This document shows, in pieces, positions 10,127 to 20,009 of a DNA stretch of 64,000 nucleotides (positions within the stretch are counted from its first letter, which is position 1; each line of letters opens with the position of its first letter). The stretch spans positions 62,001 through 126,000 of the forward strand of contig NZ_JAJSDX010000009.1 in NCBI RefSeq assembly GCF_021272205.1, in the 5' to 3' direction. This DNA is from Pantoea sp. Mb-10. GTDB lineage: Bacteria > Pseudomonadota > Gammaproteobacteria > Enterobacterales > Enterobacteriaceae. The notes beneath the pieces are model-generated. The model did no database searches and was not told the origin of the DNA. It saw only the letters and a program-made list of their open reading frames with translations. A program made the translations under genes and the position numbers.

Positions 10127-11536
10127 TTATTCTACCATGCACGGCTGCAACGACCAGTAGCGCACCTCGACTTCTCCATCGCCGGAGAGGGTTAATTGTG
10201 CGGGATGAGGAGGAAAGTAGCGGCTGCTCATCACCCCCTCTCCGTGGTTGATAAATATCTCCACGCTGGAGCGATCGCACAGGATCTGCAGATGCCGCGC
10301 AGCGCCCTGCCACACGCGGTATTCCCACTCACCGCTGCGCAGGCTGCGCCGCGCCAGCTGCAGCCCGTCGGCTTCCCACGTCAGCAGCAAGGTATCGGCA
10401 AAATTCAGGGCAACCCCGCCAGCCCCCGCCAGCGTCAACTCCAACTGCTGCGCCTCCATGGGAGAGATGTCCTCTGCGCGGCCCTGAAACTGCCGCGCCT
10501 CCCTGCGCAGCGCCTGCAGTTCCACAATGGGCTGCTGGTAAAGCTTGCCGTCCTTCGCGTGGAGTTCTCGCAGGCACGTCATCTGGTGGATCCAACCTTG
10601 CGCCACGGTGGGCTGCGCCATCTCCTCCCCGTCCGGTACGCCCATCCAGCCAACCAGCAGGCGGCGGCCATCGGCCGTGAGCGTGGTTTGCGGCGCGTAA
10701 AACTCAAATCCGGCGTCAAGCTCGTGCAGGCTGCCGTGGGTAAAGCAGTGCGTCTGATACGACAGTTCGCCCGCCAGCCAGCCTACGCTGTGGACGTTGC
10801 GGAAGCGCGTGGGTTCGCGCGTGATGCCCTGCGGACAGCAGATCAGAAATGTCGTGCCATCCAGCACGAACAGATCAGGACACTCCCACATATAGCCCGC
10901 TTCGCCCAAGCCGCCGCATTCACTGCCCGCAATCTCGCCGTGGCATTGCCAGTGGCGCAGGTCGTCGGAATGCCACAGCAGCACTTTGCCCCGCAGCTGC
11001 AGATCCTGCGCGCCCAGCACCATGTACCAGCGATCGCCGTGTCGCCAGACTTTTGGATCGCGCACGTGTCCGGTGTAGCCCTCCGGCAGCGCAATCACCG
11101 GGCCCAGCTTATCAAACCCGCCTTCGGCATTTTGTACTGCCAGACACTGCCACGCAGTGCGCGTGCCGTCGTCAAACTTCACGTTGCCGGTATAGATCAA
11201 AGTCAGCGCACCCCCATTGTCCACGGCGCTGCCCGAGTAGCAGCCGCTGCGGTCGTAGCTCTCTTCGGGCATCAGCGCCAGGGGTTCGTGCTGCCAGTGC
11301 AGCAGATCGGCAGAACTCCAGTGCCCCCAGCATTTGTGCTGATGCTGGCAGCCTAACGGGTTCCATTGATAAAACAGGTGATAACGTCCGCCGTGATGGA
11401 TAAAACCGTTGGGATCGTTGAGCAGTCCCGTGGCGGGCGCAAGATGCCACGCCGGGTAGTGCGGATCGCGCAGCGCCCGCGGCTGCCCGCGCATCACGGC
11501 GGTGAGAATAGTGGGCAATAACGAGGAGGCAGCCAT
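10127..11536 (-). CDS. scrB: Sucrose-6-phosphate hydrolase ScrB (GH32)
   Basis: 469 residues, typical for GH32 invertases. The three catalytic blocks are present: GLLNDPNGF with the nucleophile aspartate near the N-terminus, VRDPKVW with the transition-state aspartate, and WECPDLF with the acid/base glutamate. A C-terminal beta-sandwich follows. It hydrolyses cytoplasmic sucrose-6-phosphate, delivered by ScrA, to glucose-6-phosphate and fructose. Its start codon overlaps the scrA stop codon by one base, so the two are translationally coupled. Confidence 0.93.
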   Translation of the reverse strand: MAASSLLPTILTAVMRGQPRALRDPHYPAWHLAPATGLLNDPNGFIHHGGRYHLFYQWNPLGCQHQHKCWGHWSSADLLHWQHEPLALMPEESYDRSGCYSGSAVDNGGALTLIYTGNVKFDDGTRTAWQCLAVQNAEGGFDKLGPVIALPEGYTGHVRDPKVWRHGDRWYMVLGAQDLQLRGKVLLWHSDDLRHWQCHGEIAGSECGGLGEAGYMWECPDLFVLDGTTFLICCPQGITREPTRFRNVHSVGWLAGELSYQTHCFTHGSLHELDAGFEFYAPQTTLTADGRRLLVGWMGVPDGEEMAQPTVAQGWIHQMTCLRELHAKDGKLYQQPIVELQALRREARQFQGRAEDISPMEAQQLELTLAGAGGVALNFADTLLLTWEADGLQLARRSLRSGEWEYRVWQGAARHLQILCDRSSVEIFINHGEGVMSSRYFPPHPAQLTLSGDGEVEVRYWSLQPCMVE

Positions 11537-12906
11537 TATTCAGCGTCCGTTTTGTATTTGAGCAGATAAGAGACGGCAAAGGCCGCGCTAAAGGCGATAA
11601 CCATACCAATCACATAATTGAACAGCGAGCTCGCCTGAACGATCGCCATGCCGGGGATGCCGGTTAATCCCACTGCGGTCATATAAACATGCACCGATAC
11701 CACCCACGCACCGCCCAGCGCGCCGCCGACCAGCCCGGCAACAAACGGCTTCATAAAGCGCAGATTGATACCAAAGATCGCCGCCTCGGTAATCCCCAGC
11801 AGCGCGGAGAAGGCCGAAGGTAACGCAATGGCTTTGATTTTGACATCGCGTGTTTTAAACCACACCGCAAGACAGGCGCCGCCCTGCGCCACGTTGGCCA
11901 TGGCCCAGATAGGCAGCAGGAAATTGACGCCAATCGATGGATTGCCCAGCAATCCCGCTTCAATCGCATGAAAGCTGTGGTGCACACCGGTGATCACAAT
12001 CACCGAGTAGAGGCCGCCAAACAGCAACCCTGCCAGCCAGCCGGCATGGGCGATCAGCGTACTGAGCACAAACGAGATGCCGTCACCGAGCATGCGGCCT
12101 GCCGGACCAATGATCAATAAGGCAATGAAGCCCGACAGGATCACCGTCAGGAACGGCGTCAGGATGAGATCCAGCGCATCCGGAATGACCCGGCGCAGCT
12201 GTTTTTCCACCAGGCTCATGAACCAGACCGCCAACAGGACCGGAAACACGGTACCTTGATAGCCGATCATCGCCACTTCGATACCGAAAAAGTTCATGGT
12301 ATGAAAACCCGCCGCCACGCCCCAGGCATTGGTTAGCGCCGGATGCGTGAGAATGCCGCCCAGCGTGGCGCCAAGGAACGGGTTGCCACCAAATTCGCGC
12401 GCGGCGGTGAAACCAATCAGGATCGGCAAAATGATAAACGCCGCCGAACTGCACATATCCAGCATGATATACAGCGCGTTATCCGGTTGTACCCAACCGT
12501 ACGTTTTCACCATGCCCAACAGGCCCATCAACAGACCCGATGCGACAATGGCTGGAATGATGGGCACAAAGATGTTTGACAGTAAGCGCGCGATACGCTG
12601 GAAAGGATTCAGCTTGCGTGCCGCGATATCCGCCGCTTCCGATTTACTGGCTTCACTGATGCCCGCTTCGGCGATGAACGCGGCGTAAACTTTGTTCACT
12701 ACGCCGGTGCCAAAAATGACCTGCAGCTGTCCGGCATTGCGAAAACAGCCTTTGACGCCGTCGAGCTTGCCGATTGCGGTGGTGTCAGCTTTCGCATCGT
12801 CCACCAGTACCAGCCGCAGCCGTGTGGCGCAGTGCGCCGCGCTGGCGATGTTCTCCTTGCCGCCCAACAGCGGCAACAGTGAACGGGCAATCTGAACAAA
12901 ATCCAT
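11536..12906 (-). CDS. scrA: PTS sucrose-specific EIIBC component ScrA
   Basis: 456 residues. The N-terminal EIIB domain carries the phospho-accepting cysteine in AAHCATRLRL (about residue 26). After a linker near residue 95, the membrane EIIC domain begins with about ten helices and a conserved GITEAAIFGIN segment. No EIIA domain is fused, so it should use the chromosomal glucose EIIA (Crr), as other ScrA proteins do. It imports and phosphorylates sucrose. GAGGA precedes the ATG. The gene lies 64 bp after scrY, with a GC-rich hairpin between them. Confidence 0.93.
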   Translation of the reverse strand: MDFVQIARSLLPLLGGKENIASAAHCATRLRLVLVDDAKADTTAIGKLDGVKGCFRNAGQLQVIFGTGVVNKVYAAFIAEAGISEASKSEAADIAARKLNPFQRIARLLSNIFVPIIPAIVASGLLMGLLGMVKTYGWVQPDNALYIMLDMCSSAAFIILPILIGFTAAREFGGNPFLGATLGGILTHPALTNAWGVAAGFHTMNFFGIEVAMIGYQGTVFPVLLAVWFMSLVEKQLRRVIPDALDLILTPFLTVILSGFIALLIIGPAGRMLGDGISFVLSTLIAHAGWLAGLLFGGLYSVIVITGVHHSFHAIEAGLLGNPSIGVNFLLPIWAMANVAQGGACLAVWFKTRDVKIKAIALPSAFSALLGITEAAIFGINLRFMKPFVAGLVGGALGGAWVVSVHVYMTAVGLTGIPGMAIVQASSLFNYVIGMVIAFSAAFAVSYLLKYKTDAE

Positions 12907-12947
12907 AGTATCCTCGTTGTCTTTTTTTATACGCTGTCATGTATTAA

Positions 12948-12965
12948 CGGCCCCCGCAGGGGCCG
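12948..12965 (-). terminator. Intercistronic hairpin between scrY and scrA
   Basis: A 7-bp GC-only stem (12948-12954 with 12959-12965) and CGCA loop lies just after the scrY stop codon. It lacks a T-run, so it more likely protects the porin mRNA 3' end or lowers distal expression than terminates fully, as seen after other outer-membrane porin genes. Confidence 0.45.
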
Positions 12966-12970
12966 GACTA

Positions 12971-14515
<1,545 letters not shown>

Positions 14516-14534
14516 CTATCATCAGATGTTTTTG

Positions 14535-14548
14535 CTAAACCGGTTTAG
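14535..14548. promoter_or_regulatory. ScrR operator upstream of scrY
   Basis: A perfect 14-bp palindrome, CTAAACCGGTTTAG, of the LacI/GalR-type sucrose/fructose operator class. It sits 44 bp upstream of scrY and immediately downstream of the predicted -10 box, so bound repressor would block initiation or early elongation. Confidence 0.8.
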
Positions 14549-14555
14549 GCGGCGA

Positions 14556-14585
14556 ATCATAGTCATGACCAATTTCGCTGCGCAA
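14556..14585 (-). promoter_or_regulatory. scrYABR promoter
   Basis: Reading the minus strand, TTGCGC (14585-14580) and TATGAT (14561-14556) are 18 bases apart, a good sigma-70 match. Transcription would start around 14548, inside the operator palindrome. Confidence 0.6.
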
Positions 14586-14612
14586 CCAATTTTGCGAATC
14601 TGTATTGCCGGA

Positions 14613-14628
14613 TGTGAAGTCACTCGCA
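14613..14628. promoter_or_regulatory. Probable CRP site for scrYABR
   Basis: TGTGA-N6-TCGCA differs from the CRP consensus by one base in the second half-site. Its centre lies about 72 bases upstream of the predicted transcription start, a known class I activation distance. This fits catabolite control of sucrose use. Confidence 0.5.
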
Positions 14629-14636
14629 AAAAAGCC

Positions 14637-15575
14637 TCAATGTTCGGCTGTGTCGCAATGCTGCTGCAGCTGATGATGCGTAGGGAGTGCGGTCATGGCC
14701 CCTTTAGCCGTAGTGGCCAGCGCGCCACAGGCTTGCGCCACGCGCAGGTGCGCCGCGAGTTGTGCAGGCGCTGAAGGCAGTCCGTGTTGCGCCAGGCGCC
14801 AAAGCAGGCCCGCAACAAAGGCATCGCCGGCTCCGGTGGTATCTACGCTGTTCACCGGCGTTCCGGGGTACTGCGTCAAGGTCTCTTGATGGTATGCCAA
14901 CACCCCAGCGCTGCCTTGGGTAACCAGCAGTAGCGGGATCTGATAGCGCGCAGCCAGCGCCTGCATCGCTGTCGCCCGATCGGTGCAGTCGCTGATAAAC
15001 GCTAACTCCTCTTCGGACAGTTTCACGACGTCCGCCAGCGTTAACGCCTGGCTAAGGACGCTGCGCAGGCTGTGTTCATCGGGCCAGAGATCGTGGCGGA
15101 GATTCGGGTCGAAACTCACCCGCCCACCGGCTGCGCGAAGCCGCTCCATGGCAGCAAACGTGGCGCTTCTGGAAGGCTCCTGCGCCAGCGCGATGGAACA
15201 GCAGTGCAGCCACTCGCCCGGAGCAAAAGGCGGTAAATCTTCAATCGTCATAAAAAGATCGGCGCTGGGACGGACCATAAACGTGAAAGCGCGCTCGCCC
15301 TGCTCATCAAGCGAGACCACGACGGTAGAGGTTCGCTGCGCCGGATCGCGCTGCATAAACGCGATATCCACCCGCTCGTGTGCAAGCGTATGGCACATAA
15401 AATCACCGAACGGATCGGCGCCAACCCGGCCAATAAAAGCGCTATTTCCCTGCAGCCGGGCAATACCGACCGCCACATTTGCCGGTGCGCCGCCAGGACA
15501 CTGCAGCAGGCGCCCTGCTTCATCCGGCAGTAAATCCACCACGGCATCTCCCAGACACCACACGCGGTTTGTCAT
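14637..15575 (-). CDS. scrK: Fructokinase ScrK (PfkB family)
   Basis: 312 residues from ATG at 15575, with AGGAG seven bases upstream; two earlier in-frame starts overlap the ribosome binding site. PfkB sugar-kinase signatures are present: GGAPANVAVG near residue 33 and DTTGAGDAFVAGLL near residue 245 with the catalytic aspartate. It phosphorylates the fructose released by ScrB to fructose-6-phosphate. It is expressed from its own operator-controlled promoter, 145 bp upstream of scrY, matching the enterobacterial scrK-scrYABR arrangement. Confidence 0.9.
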   Translation of the reverse strand: MTNRVWCLGDAVVDLLPDEAGRLLQCPGGAPANVAVGIARLQGNSAFIGRVGADPFGDFMCHTLAHERVDIAFMQRDPAQRTSTVVVSLDEQGERAFTFMVRPSADLFMTIEDLPPFAPGEWLHCCSIALAQEPSRSATFAAMERLRAAGGRVSFDPNLRHDLWPDEHSLRSVLSQALTLADVVKLSEEELAFISDCTDRATAMQALAARYQIPLLLVTQGSAGVLAYHQETLTQYPGTPVNSVDTTGAGDAFVAGLLWRLAQHGLPSAPAQLAAHLRVAQACGALATTAKGAMTALPTHHQLQQHCDTAEH

Positions 15576-15596
15576 GCTCATTCTCCTCAAAATAAA

Positions 15597-15612
15597 GCTA
15601 AATCGGTTTAGC
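15597..15612. promoter_or_regulatory. ScrR operator upstream of scrK
   Basis: GCTAAATCGGTTTAGC is a 16-bp palindrome with one asymmetric pair, nearly identical to the scrY operator. It lies 21 bp before the scrK start. A TAATAC-like -10 lies just upstream on the minus strand. Confidence 0.75.
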
Positions 15613-15849
15613 TTACATCAAGTATTATGCATGGCCCGCGCTGCGGAAACAGCCTCAGGTGGTAACTTTTATGCAGAGATGTTGCCGCCATCACACTGAA
15701 CGCATTAACAACTTCAGCGCGGTCCTCTTGTTGCGTGCATGTACAAGCCGCTTTTTCTGGTTATTATCGTGGCAGTGCGAAATCCGCCTGATGTGCGCGG
15801 CATGGGGCACGAACAACTCGGCGTAACAAACCCATTTTCAAGGTGAGCC

Positions 15850-16551
15850 ATGCAGCACAAGAGGATTTTGATTATTGAGGATGATGCCGATGCGGCCGAG
15901 GTGCTGGAGGCTTATCTGCGTCGTGAGAATTATGACGTCAAACTCGCCAGCGATGGGCTATCCGGCCTCGCGCAAGCTGAACGCTGGCAACCGGATCTCA
16001 TCCTGTTGGATGTGATGCTCCCAGCCCTCAACGGGACGGAAGTGTTAGCGAAACTGCGCCGCTCCAGCGACGTACCGGTGATCATGGTCACCGCCATGGG
16101 CGATACCCCCGATCGCATTGGCGCCCTTCGCTATGGCGCAGATGACTATGTCGTGAAACCTTACCATCCCGGCGAGGTGGTGGCGCGCGTGCAGGCCGTT
16201 CTGCGTCGCAGCGCGCTTGCGGCGGTATCGCAGCCTGATGAGGTGCTCCGTTGGCAGACGCTAGCGGTGGACACCGCGGCCATGATGGTAACCGTGACGA
16301 CTCCTCAAGGTGATTTGCAGCGAATTGACGTGACGCCTACCGAGTTTTCTCTTCTGGTAGCACTCATGCGCGCGCCCGTGCGCGCGCTGAGCCGACAGAC
16401 GCTGCTGGAACAGTGCCTGCCGGAGAGTGACGCGCTGGAGCGCGTCGTGGACACCCATATTTATAATCTGCGACGCAAACTGGAGGCGGCGGGCATCACC
16501 GATGTCCTGATCAATGTGCGCGGCATAGGCTACAGGTTCCGTCAGCCATGA
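15850..16551 (+). CDS. OmpR-family response regulator (AdeR/BaeR-like)
   Basis: 233 residues. The receiver domain (1-120) has the acidic pair EDD at its start, the phospho-acceptor aspartate in LILLDVMLP, and the conserved lysine in VVKPYHP. The C-terminal winged helix (about 135-232) ends in the usual RGIGYRF. The GDTPDRIGALRYGADDYV segment is typical of the AdeR/SmeR branch that controls RND efflux pumps. AAGGTG precedes the ATG. The stop codon overlaps the sensor kinase start by 4 bp. An RND pump lies 37 kb away in this window, but a regulatory link is only conjecture. Confidence 0.88.
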   Translation: MQHKRILIIEDDADAAEVLEAYLRRENYDVKLASDGLSGLAQAERWQPDLILLDVMLPALNGTEVLAKLRRSSDVPVIMVTAMGDTPDRIGALRYGADDYVVKPYHPGEVVARVQAVLRRSALAAVSQPDEVLRWQTLAVDTAAMMVTVTTPQGDLQRIDVTPTEFSLLVALMRAPVRALSRQTLLEQCLPESDALERVVDTHIYNLRRKLEAAGITDVLINVRGIGYRFRQP

Positions 16552-17717
16552 AACCCCATCCACAAACACTGTGGCGCTGGCTATGCCTGCGCATTCTGAC
16601 TTTGGCCATTGGTACCGTGGTGCTGATTGCGCTGTGCATGTGGCTGCGTTTTACCGTGCAGTATCTCTGGATCACGCACCATATGCCGCCGTCGGTGCTG
16701 CAGGAGTTTTTAACGCTGCGGGCAAACCCGGCAATCAATCCGGCGCGCTTTCACCAAATCGTTGATACCTGGTGGGGAGTCCGCTATTCGGACCCGTCGG
16801 TGGCCTCCTCGGACTGGATCGCCGTGGGCATTCTGGTGCTGGTAACCATTCCCTTTATTGTTTTTATGGCGCTGCGCCATGCCCGACCGCTGTCGCTGCA
16901 GTTCAGTCAGCTCAGACGGGCCGCCGAAGCGGTGGCGGCGGGCCGCTTTGGTGAAGAGTCTACCTTGGTGGATGCGGCGCCAGCCGAAGTGCAGCATTTT
17001 GCCGGCGACTTCAATGCCATGAGTCGCCAGCTGGCGCATTATGAACGTGAACTGCGCGCGTCACACGTCGCCATGGCGCACGAGTTGCGGTCACCGTTAA
17101 CTGCAGCCATTGGTCGCCTGCAGGGCTTGATGGATGGCGTATTTGACGCCGATCCGCGACATCCTGCGATGATCATGAGCCAATTGCGCTACCTCAGCCG
17201 CCTGATAGACGATTTACACCTGCTTTCGCTGGCGGATGCCGGACAGCTGATTCTTGAAAAGGTGACGTGCTCCCCTGGGGAGCTATTACGGGATCGCATC
17301 GCGTGGATAGCGCCACAGTTTAACACAGCGGGCATGCGCATTGAGCAGCCAGGCGAGAGCCCGCAAGTGGTGCTGTACGCCGATCCTCTGCGCTTGAGTC
17401 AGGTATTCACTATCCTGCTCGAAAATGCGCTCCGCTATGCGGGCGCGGGTAGCAGCCTGCGTATTACGCTTGAGCAGGACGCCGAACGCGCCATGATTGT
17501 TTTTCAGGATAACGGACCGGGCGTCGATCCGGCCTTTCTCGCCACCATGTTTGAGCGCTTTGCACGGGGAGAACGGTCGCGGGCACGCCACTCTGGCGGC
17601 AGTGGACTGGGACTCTCGCTGGCGCGGGCGATCTGCCGCGCGCACGGCGGTGAAATCAGCGCCACGCTGCCGAAACAGGGCGGGCTGCGTATTCATATCA
17701 CCTTGCCGTTAGCGTAG
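16548..17717 (+). CDS. Sensor histidine kinase (AdeS/BaeS-like)
   Basis: 389 residues. TM1 (about 13-36), a short periplasmic sensor loop, TM2 (about 88-108), then HAMP. The H-box HELRSPLTA carries the phospho-accepting histidine. The ATPase domain has its N box (LLENALRYA), G1 box (DNGPGVD) and G2 box (GGSGLGLSLA). All catalytic motifs are intact. It should autophosphorylate in response to an envelope signal and phosphorylate the upstream regulator, with which it is translationally coupled. The small periplasmic domain gives no hint of the signal. Confidence 0.9.
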   Translation: MKPHPQTLWRWLCLRILTLAIGTVVLIALCMWLRFTVQYLWITHHMPPSVLQEFLTLRANPAINPARFHQIVDTWWGVRYSDPSVASSDWIAVGILVLVTIPFIVFMALRHARPLSLQFSQLRRAAEAVAAGRFGEESTLVDAAPAEVQHFAGDFNAMSRQLAHYERELRASHVAMAHELRSPLTAAIGRLQGLMDGVFDADPRHPAMIMSQLRYLSRLIDDLHLLSLADAGQLILEKVTCSPGELLRDRIAWIAPQFNTAGMRIEQPGESPQVVLYADPLRLSQVFTILLENALRYAGAGSSLRITLEQDAERAMIVFQDNGPGVDPAFLATMFERFARGERSRARHSGGSGLGLSLARAICRAHGGEISATLPKQGGLRIHITLPLA

Positions 17718-17866
17718 TGTCGCGTTGAGGAAAGTCGCGATGTGGTACTCCACGTCGCCCTGATGTCGTTGCGTTGCAGCAAACAACATAAAACGGTGAG
17801 CCGCGCACTGCGCTCACCCGCGCCCCGCGTAAGATCGGCTCGAAGCAACAGCCGCCGTAGACGGAA

Positions 17867-18079
17867 TTACTGCAACAGTTTAGCCGCGAGCTGTGCCAGC
17901 GCCTGTTTTTCTTCATCCCACGGTTTTTCCTCAGCATCAAGGTGTGCTTGCTGGATAAACGTGAGGATGTTTTCGCGACGCGTCTCCTGATTTTCTAATG
18001 CAAGATAGATAACGGCTTCACCAATAAAACAGGCGAGCTTTTCGAATTTCACACGCGCCAGGCGCTCATCATTGTCCAT
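17867..18079 (-). CDS. Small AriR/YmgB-like protein (tentative)
   Basis: A 70-residue acidic protein without signal peptide. The pattern FIGEAVIYLALENQETRRENILTF followed by a C-terminal amphipathic helix ending LAAKLL resembles the AriR/YmgB family of small biofilm and acid-stress connector proteins (aliphatic helix, turn, TRENI-like helix, helix). A weak GGGGA lies upstream of the ATG. It stands alone, convergent with the two-component operon. Two similar small proteins occur at 50.0 and 51.3 kb. The family call is my inference from pattern only. Confidence 0.5.
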   Translation of the reverse strand: MDNDERLARVKFEKLACFIGEAVIYLALENQETRRENILTFIQQAHLDAEEKPWDEEKQALAQLAAKLLQ

Positions 18080-18617
18080 ATAACTTATTCCCCTGCCCCA
18101 TTCAGCGCTGTGCGCTCTGTTTCAGCATGCTTCTTAAGTGCGTCTCAAAGCATCCAAAATTAATTTTTGCGCCAGTGGAATGAAATGCGTGACATAAAAA
18201 TAACGAAAAATTATAACTTTTTATTATTTATTGAAATTAAACGACATCGTGATACTCATTAACAGCCTCGTGACTGCATAAATCGCAGGCGCAACATGGT
18301 TGTTAAATAAGCTCAGCGGGATAGTAATCGAAGCTTTCTGACTTGTAAAATATGCATTTTTAATGACTATTTGACGACAAATGCAGAGTTTTATTGATGT
18401 AAAAAAAGCTGCAATGGCTTATTTCCCTCCTTCATTTCGCCTTGAGGATAAATAGGCGTGGGTCTGCTGTACGGGGTGAGACGTGATAACAGCCATGACA
18501 AGCCGTTAGCGAGCCTTTTGTTTTCTGAAAACAGCGGGACAATCGGCAAAATCGCCCGACGTTTTCTAACACCATCCCCCGTTTTCCAAGAGCATTGCGG
18601 CTTGAAAGACGCGATCA
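18080..18617. other. Non-coding region, no gene recognised
   Basis: About 540 bp, AT-rich from 18160 to 18420. The left part should carry the promoter of the small 70-residue gene. The right part lies beyond the end of the decayed chemoreceptor. No RNA gene, repeat or convincing ORF was seen. Confidence 0.4.
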
Positions 18618-19915
18618 GAAATGCTGCCAATCAGCATCGCGGTCTGGGCGCGCTAACGTGTTCACCGGAACAGCAGGTATCGGCTTGCGTGCGCTGAAGT
18701 CACGTGACACGGCGCGCGCAAAAGCCACTTCAATCAAGGCGTTTTGTTGCGTCACGTCATCCATTTGGCTGGCAGCGAGGTGAACCTGTGTCATACCGGT
18801 GTTGTACTTCTCTGCGATGGCGCCAATTTCGCTGACCAAATCGTTAACCTGTCGAAATGCTGACGTGAGTTCAGACATATTCCCTGTAACGGCTTCAGCC
18901 TGAACAGCCTCCGACGCCACCAGATGATTAAACGTGTCAAGCCGTTTAATTTCGCGGGCAGCTTGCGGAGTACGCTGTGACAGGTGGCGCGCTTCGCCCG
19001 CCACCATGGCACCCCCTTGCCATGTTCACCTGCATGCACTGCTTCTACCGGCGCATTCAGCGTCAGAATAGGGGTTTGGAACGCGCTGCCCTCAATGAGC
19101 GTAACGATTTCGGTAATTTTTTGCATGAGCGCGAATGTCAGTCATGGTCTCTGACATACCTTCCCGTGACGCCATGCTGGCGGCAGTCTGCTCAAGTGAA
19201 GCGGCCTGTTGATCCGTCCGCAATAGATCCTCATTGCCCGCCGCGAAGTGCCCAGACGCCGTCCTGACGAAAAGTGAGGCCGTACTGACCGAGGTTAATG
19301 CGCTGGCAAGCCAGGCCAACGCTGATTACAGGCTTTCGCCATTGCGCCAGTTTTATCCTGGCGCTGAACATCTGCGGTCATCCAGTATGTTACCTACGTG
19401 CAGCATCTCTTCATCAATACGCAGCAGACGTTCACGAATACGCCGTAGCGCCAAGGCCATCAAGGTCTCCTGCAGCACGCAGACATCGTCCGTAGCGTGC
19501 GATGATAGATGTGATTATTCAGCGCGCGCAGCGGGTCTGATCGCGTGAAGTTCAGTGCCCGCTGGCTTCAGTGGGCCTCTTTGCGCTGATTGAGGGCACC
19601 GCTAAGGATGTTTCCGCCAGTGCCTTCCTATATCGACAAGGTGATGTCATCCCGAGGCGGTAAAAAAAACAACAATCGCGCTTCAATCAACTGCAGCGTA
19701 ACCCTTTCCTTCAGGGCGAGGGTTTTATCTTCCTCACTGGCGATATCATTTTTAAGGTAATAGTCAGCCCGTTTGCGAATGTCAGCGATACGCTGCGTAA
19801 TCAGGGCCTCGCCCAAGGGCAGATGGCGGTTGTCAGTCTGGCTTAGGTGCTGATAGAGCATGAGCGAAAATTTATTGCTGCGATCGATGAGTTCGCCGAA
19901 ATAATGTGCCCTCCT
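18618..19915 (-). pseudogene. Decayed methyl-accepting chemotaxis protein
   Basis: Chemoreceptor coding sequence is spread over at least four reading-frame segments on the minus strand. From the 5' side: a helical sensor-domain piece (around 19628-19905, RIADIRKRADYYLKND), the region before the signalling domain, then adaptation-helix and hairpin-tip remnants (LNAPVEAVHAGEHGKG, around 19050) and a C-terminal piece ending ADWQHF, which resembles the NWETF-type CheR-binding pentapeptide. Frameshifts, an internal loss and substitutions in the otherwise invariant tip show that it is dead. Its 5' end is missing; the AT-rich foreign gene begins just beyond it. Confidence 0.85.
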
Positions 19916-20009
19916 CCACGGCGCTTTGAACCGCGAAACAAGTAAATATAGCGTTCGTTTAGGAGAAAATTCACCGTATTCAATGAATGATTATAAAGGA
20001 CTATATCTA

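Noticed and set aside
10196-11356. 386-residue plus-strand ORF
   Set aside because: It is antisense to scrB, whose catalytic motifs are unmistakable; low-complexity Ala/Arg/Gln composition is typical of a shadow frame.
19926-20009. Longer N-terminus for the AT-rich orphan
   Set aside because: The TTG at 19926 lies against the chemoreceptor remnant, and the ATG at 19983 has its AGGAGA 16 bases away. The ATG at 20010 has a properly spaced AAAGGA.
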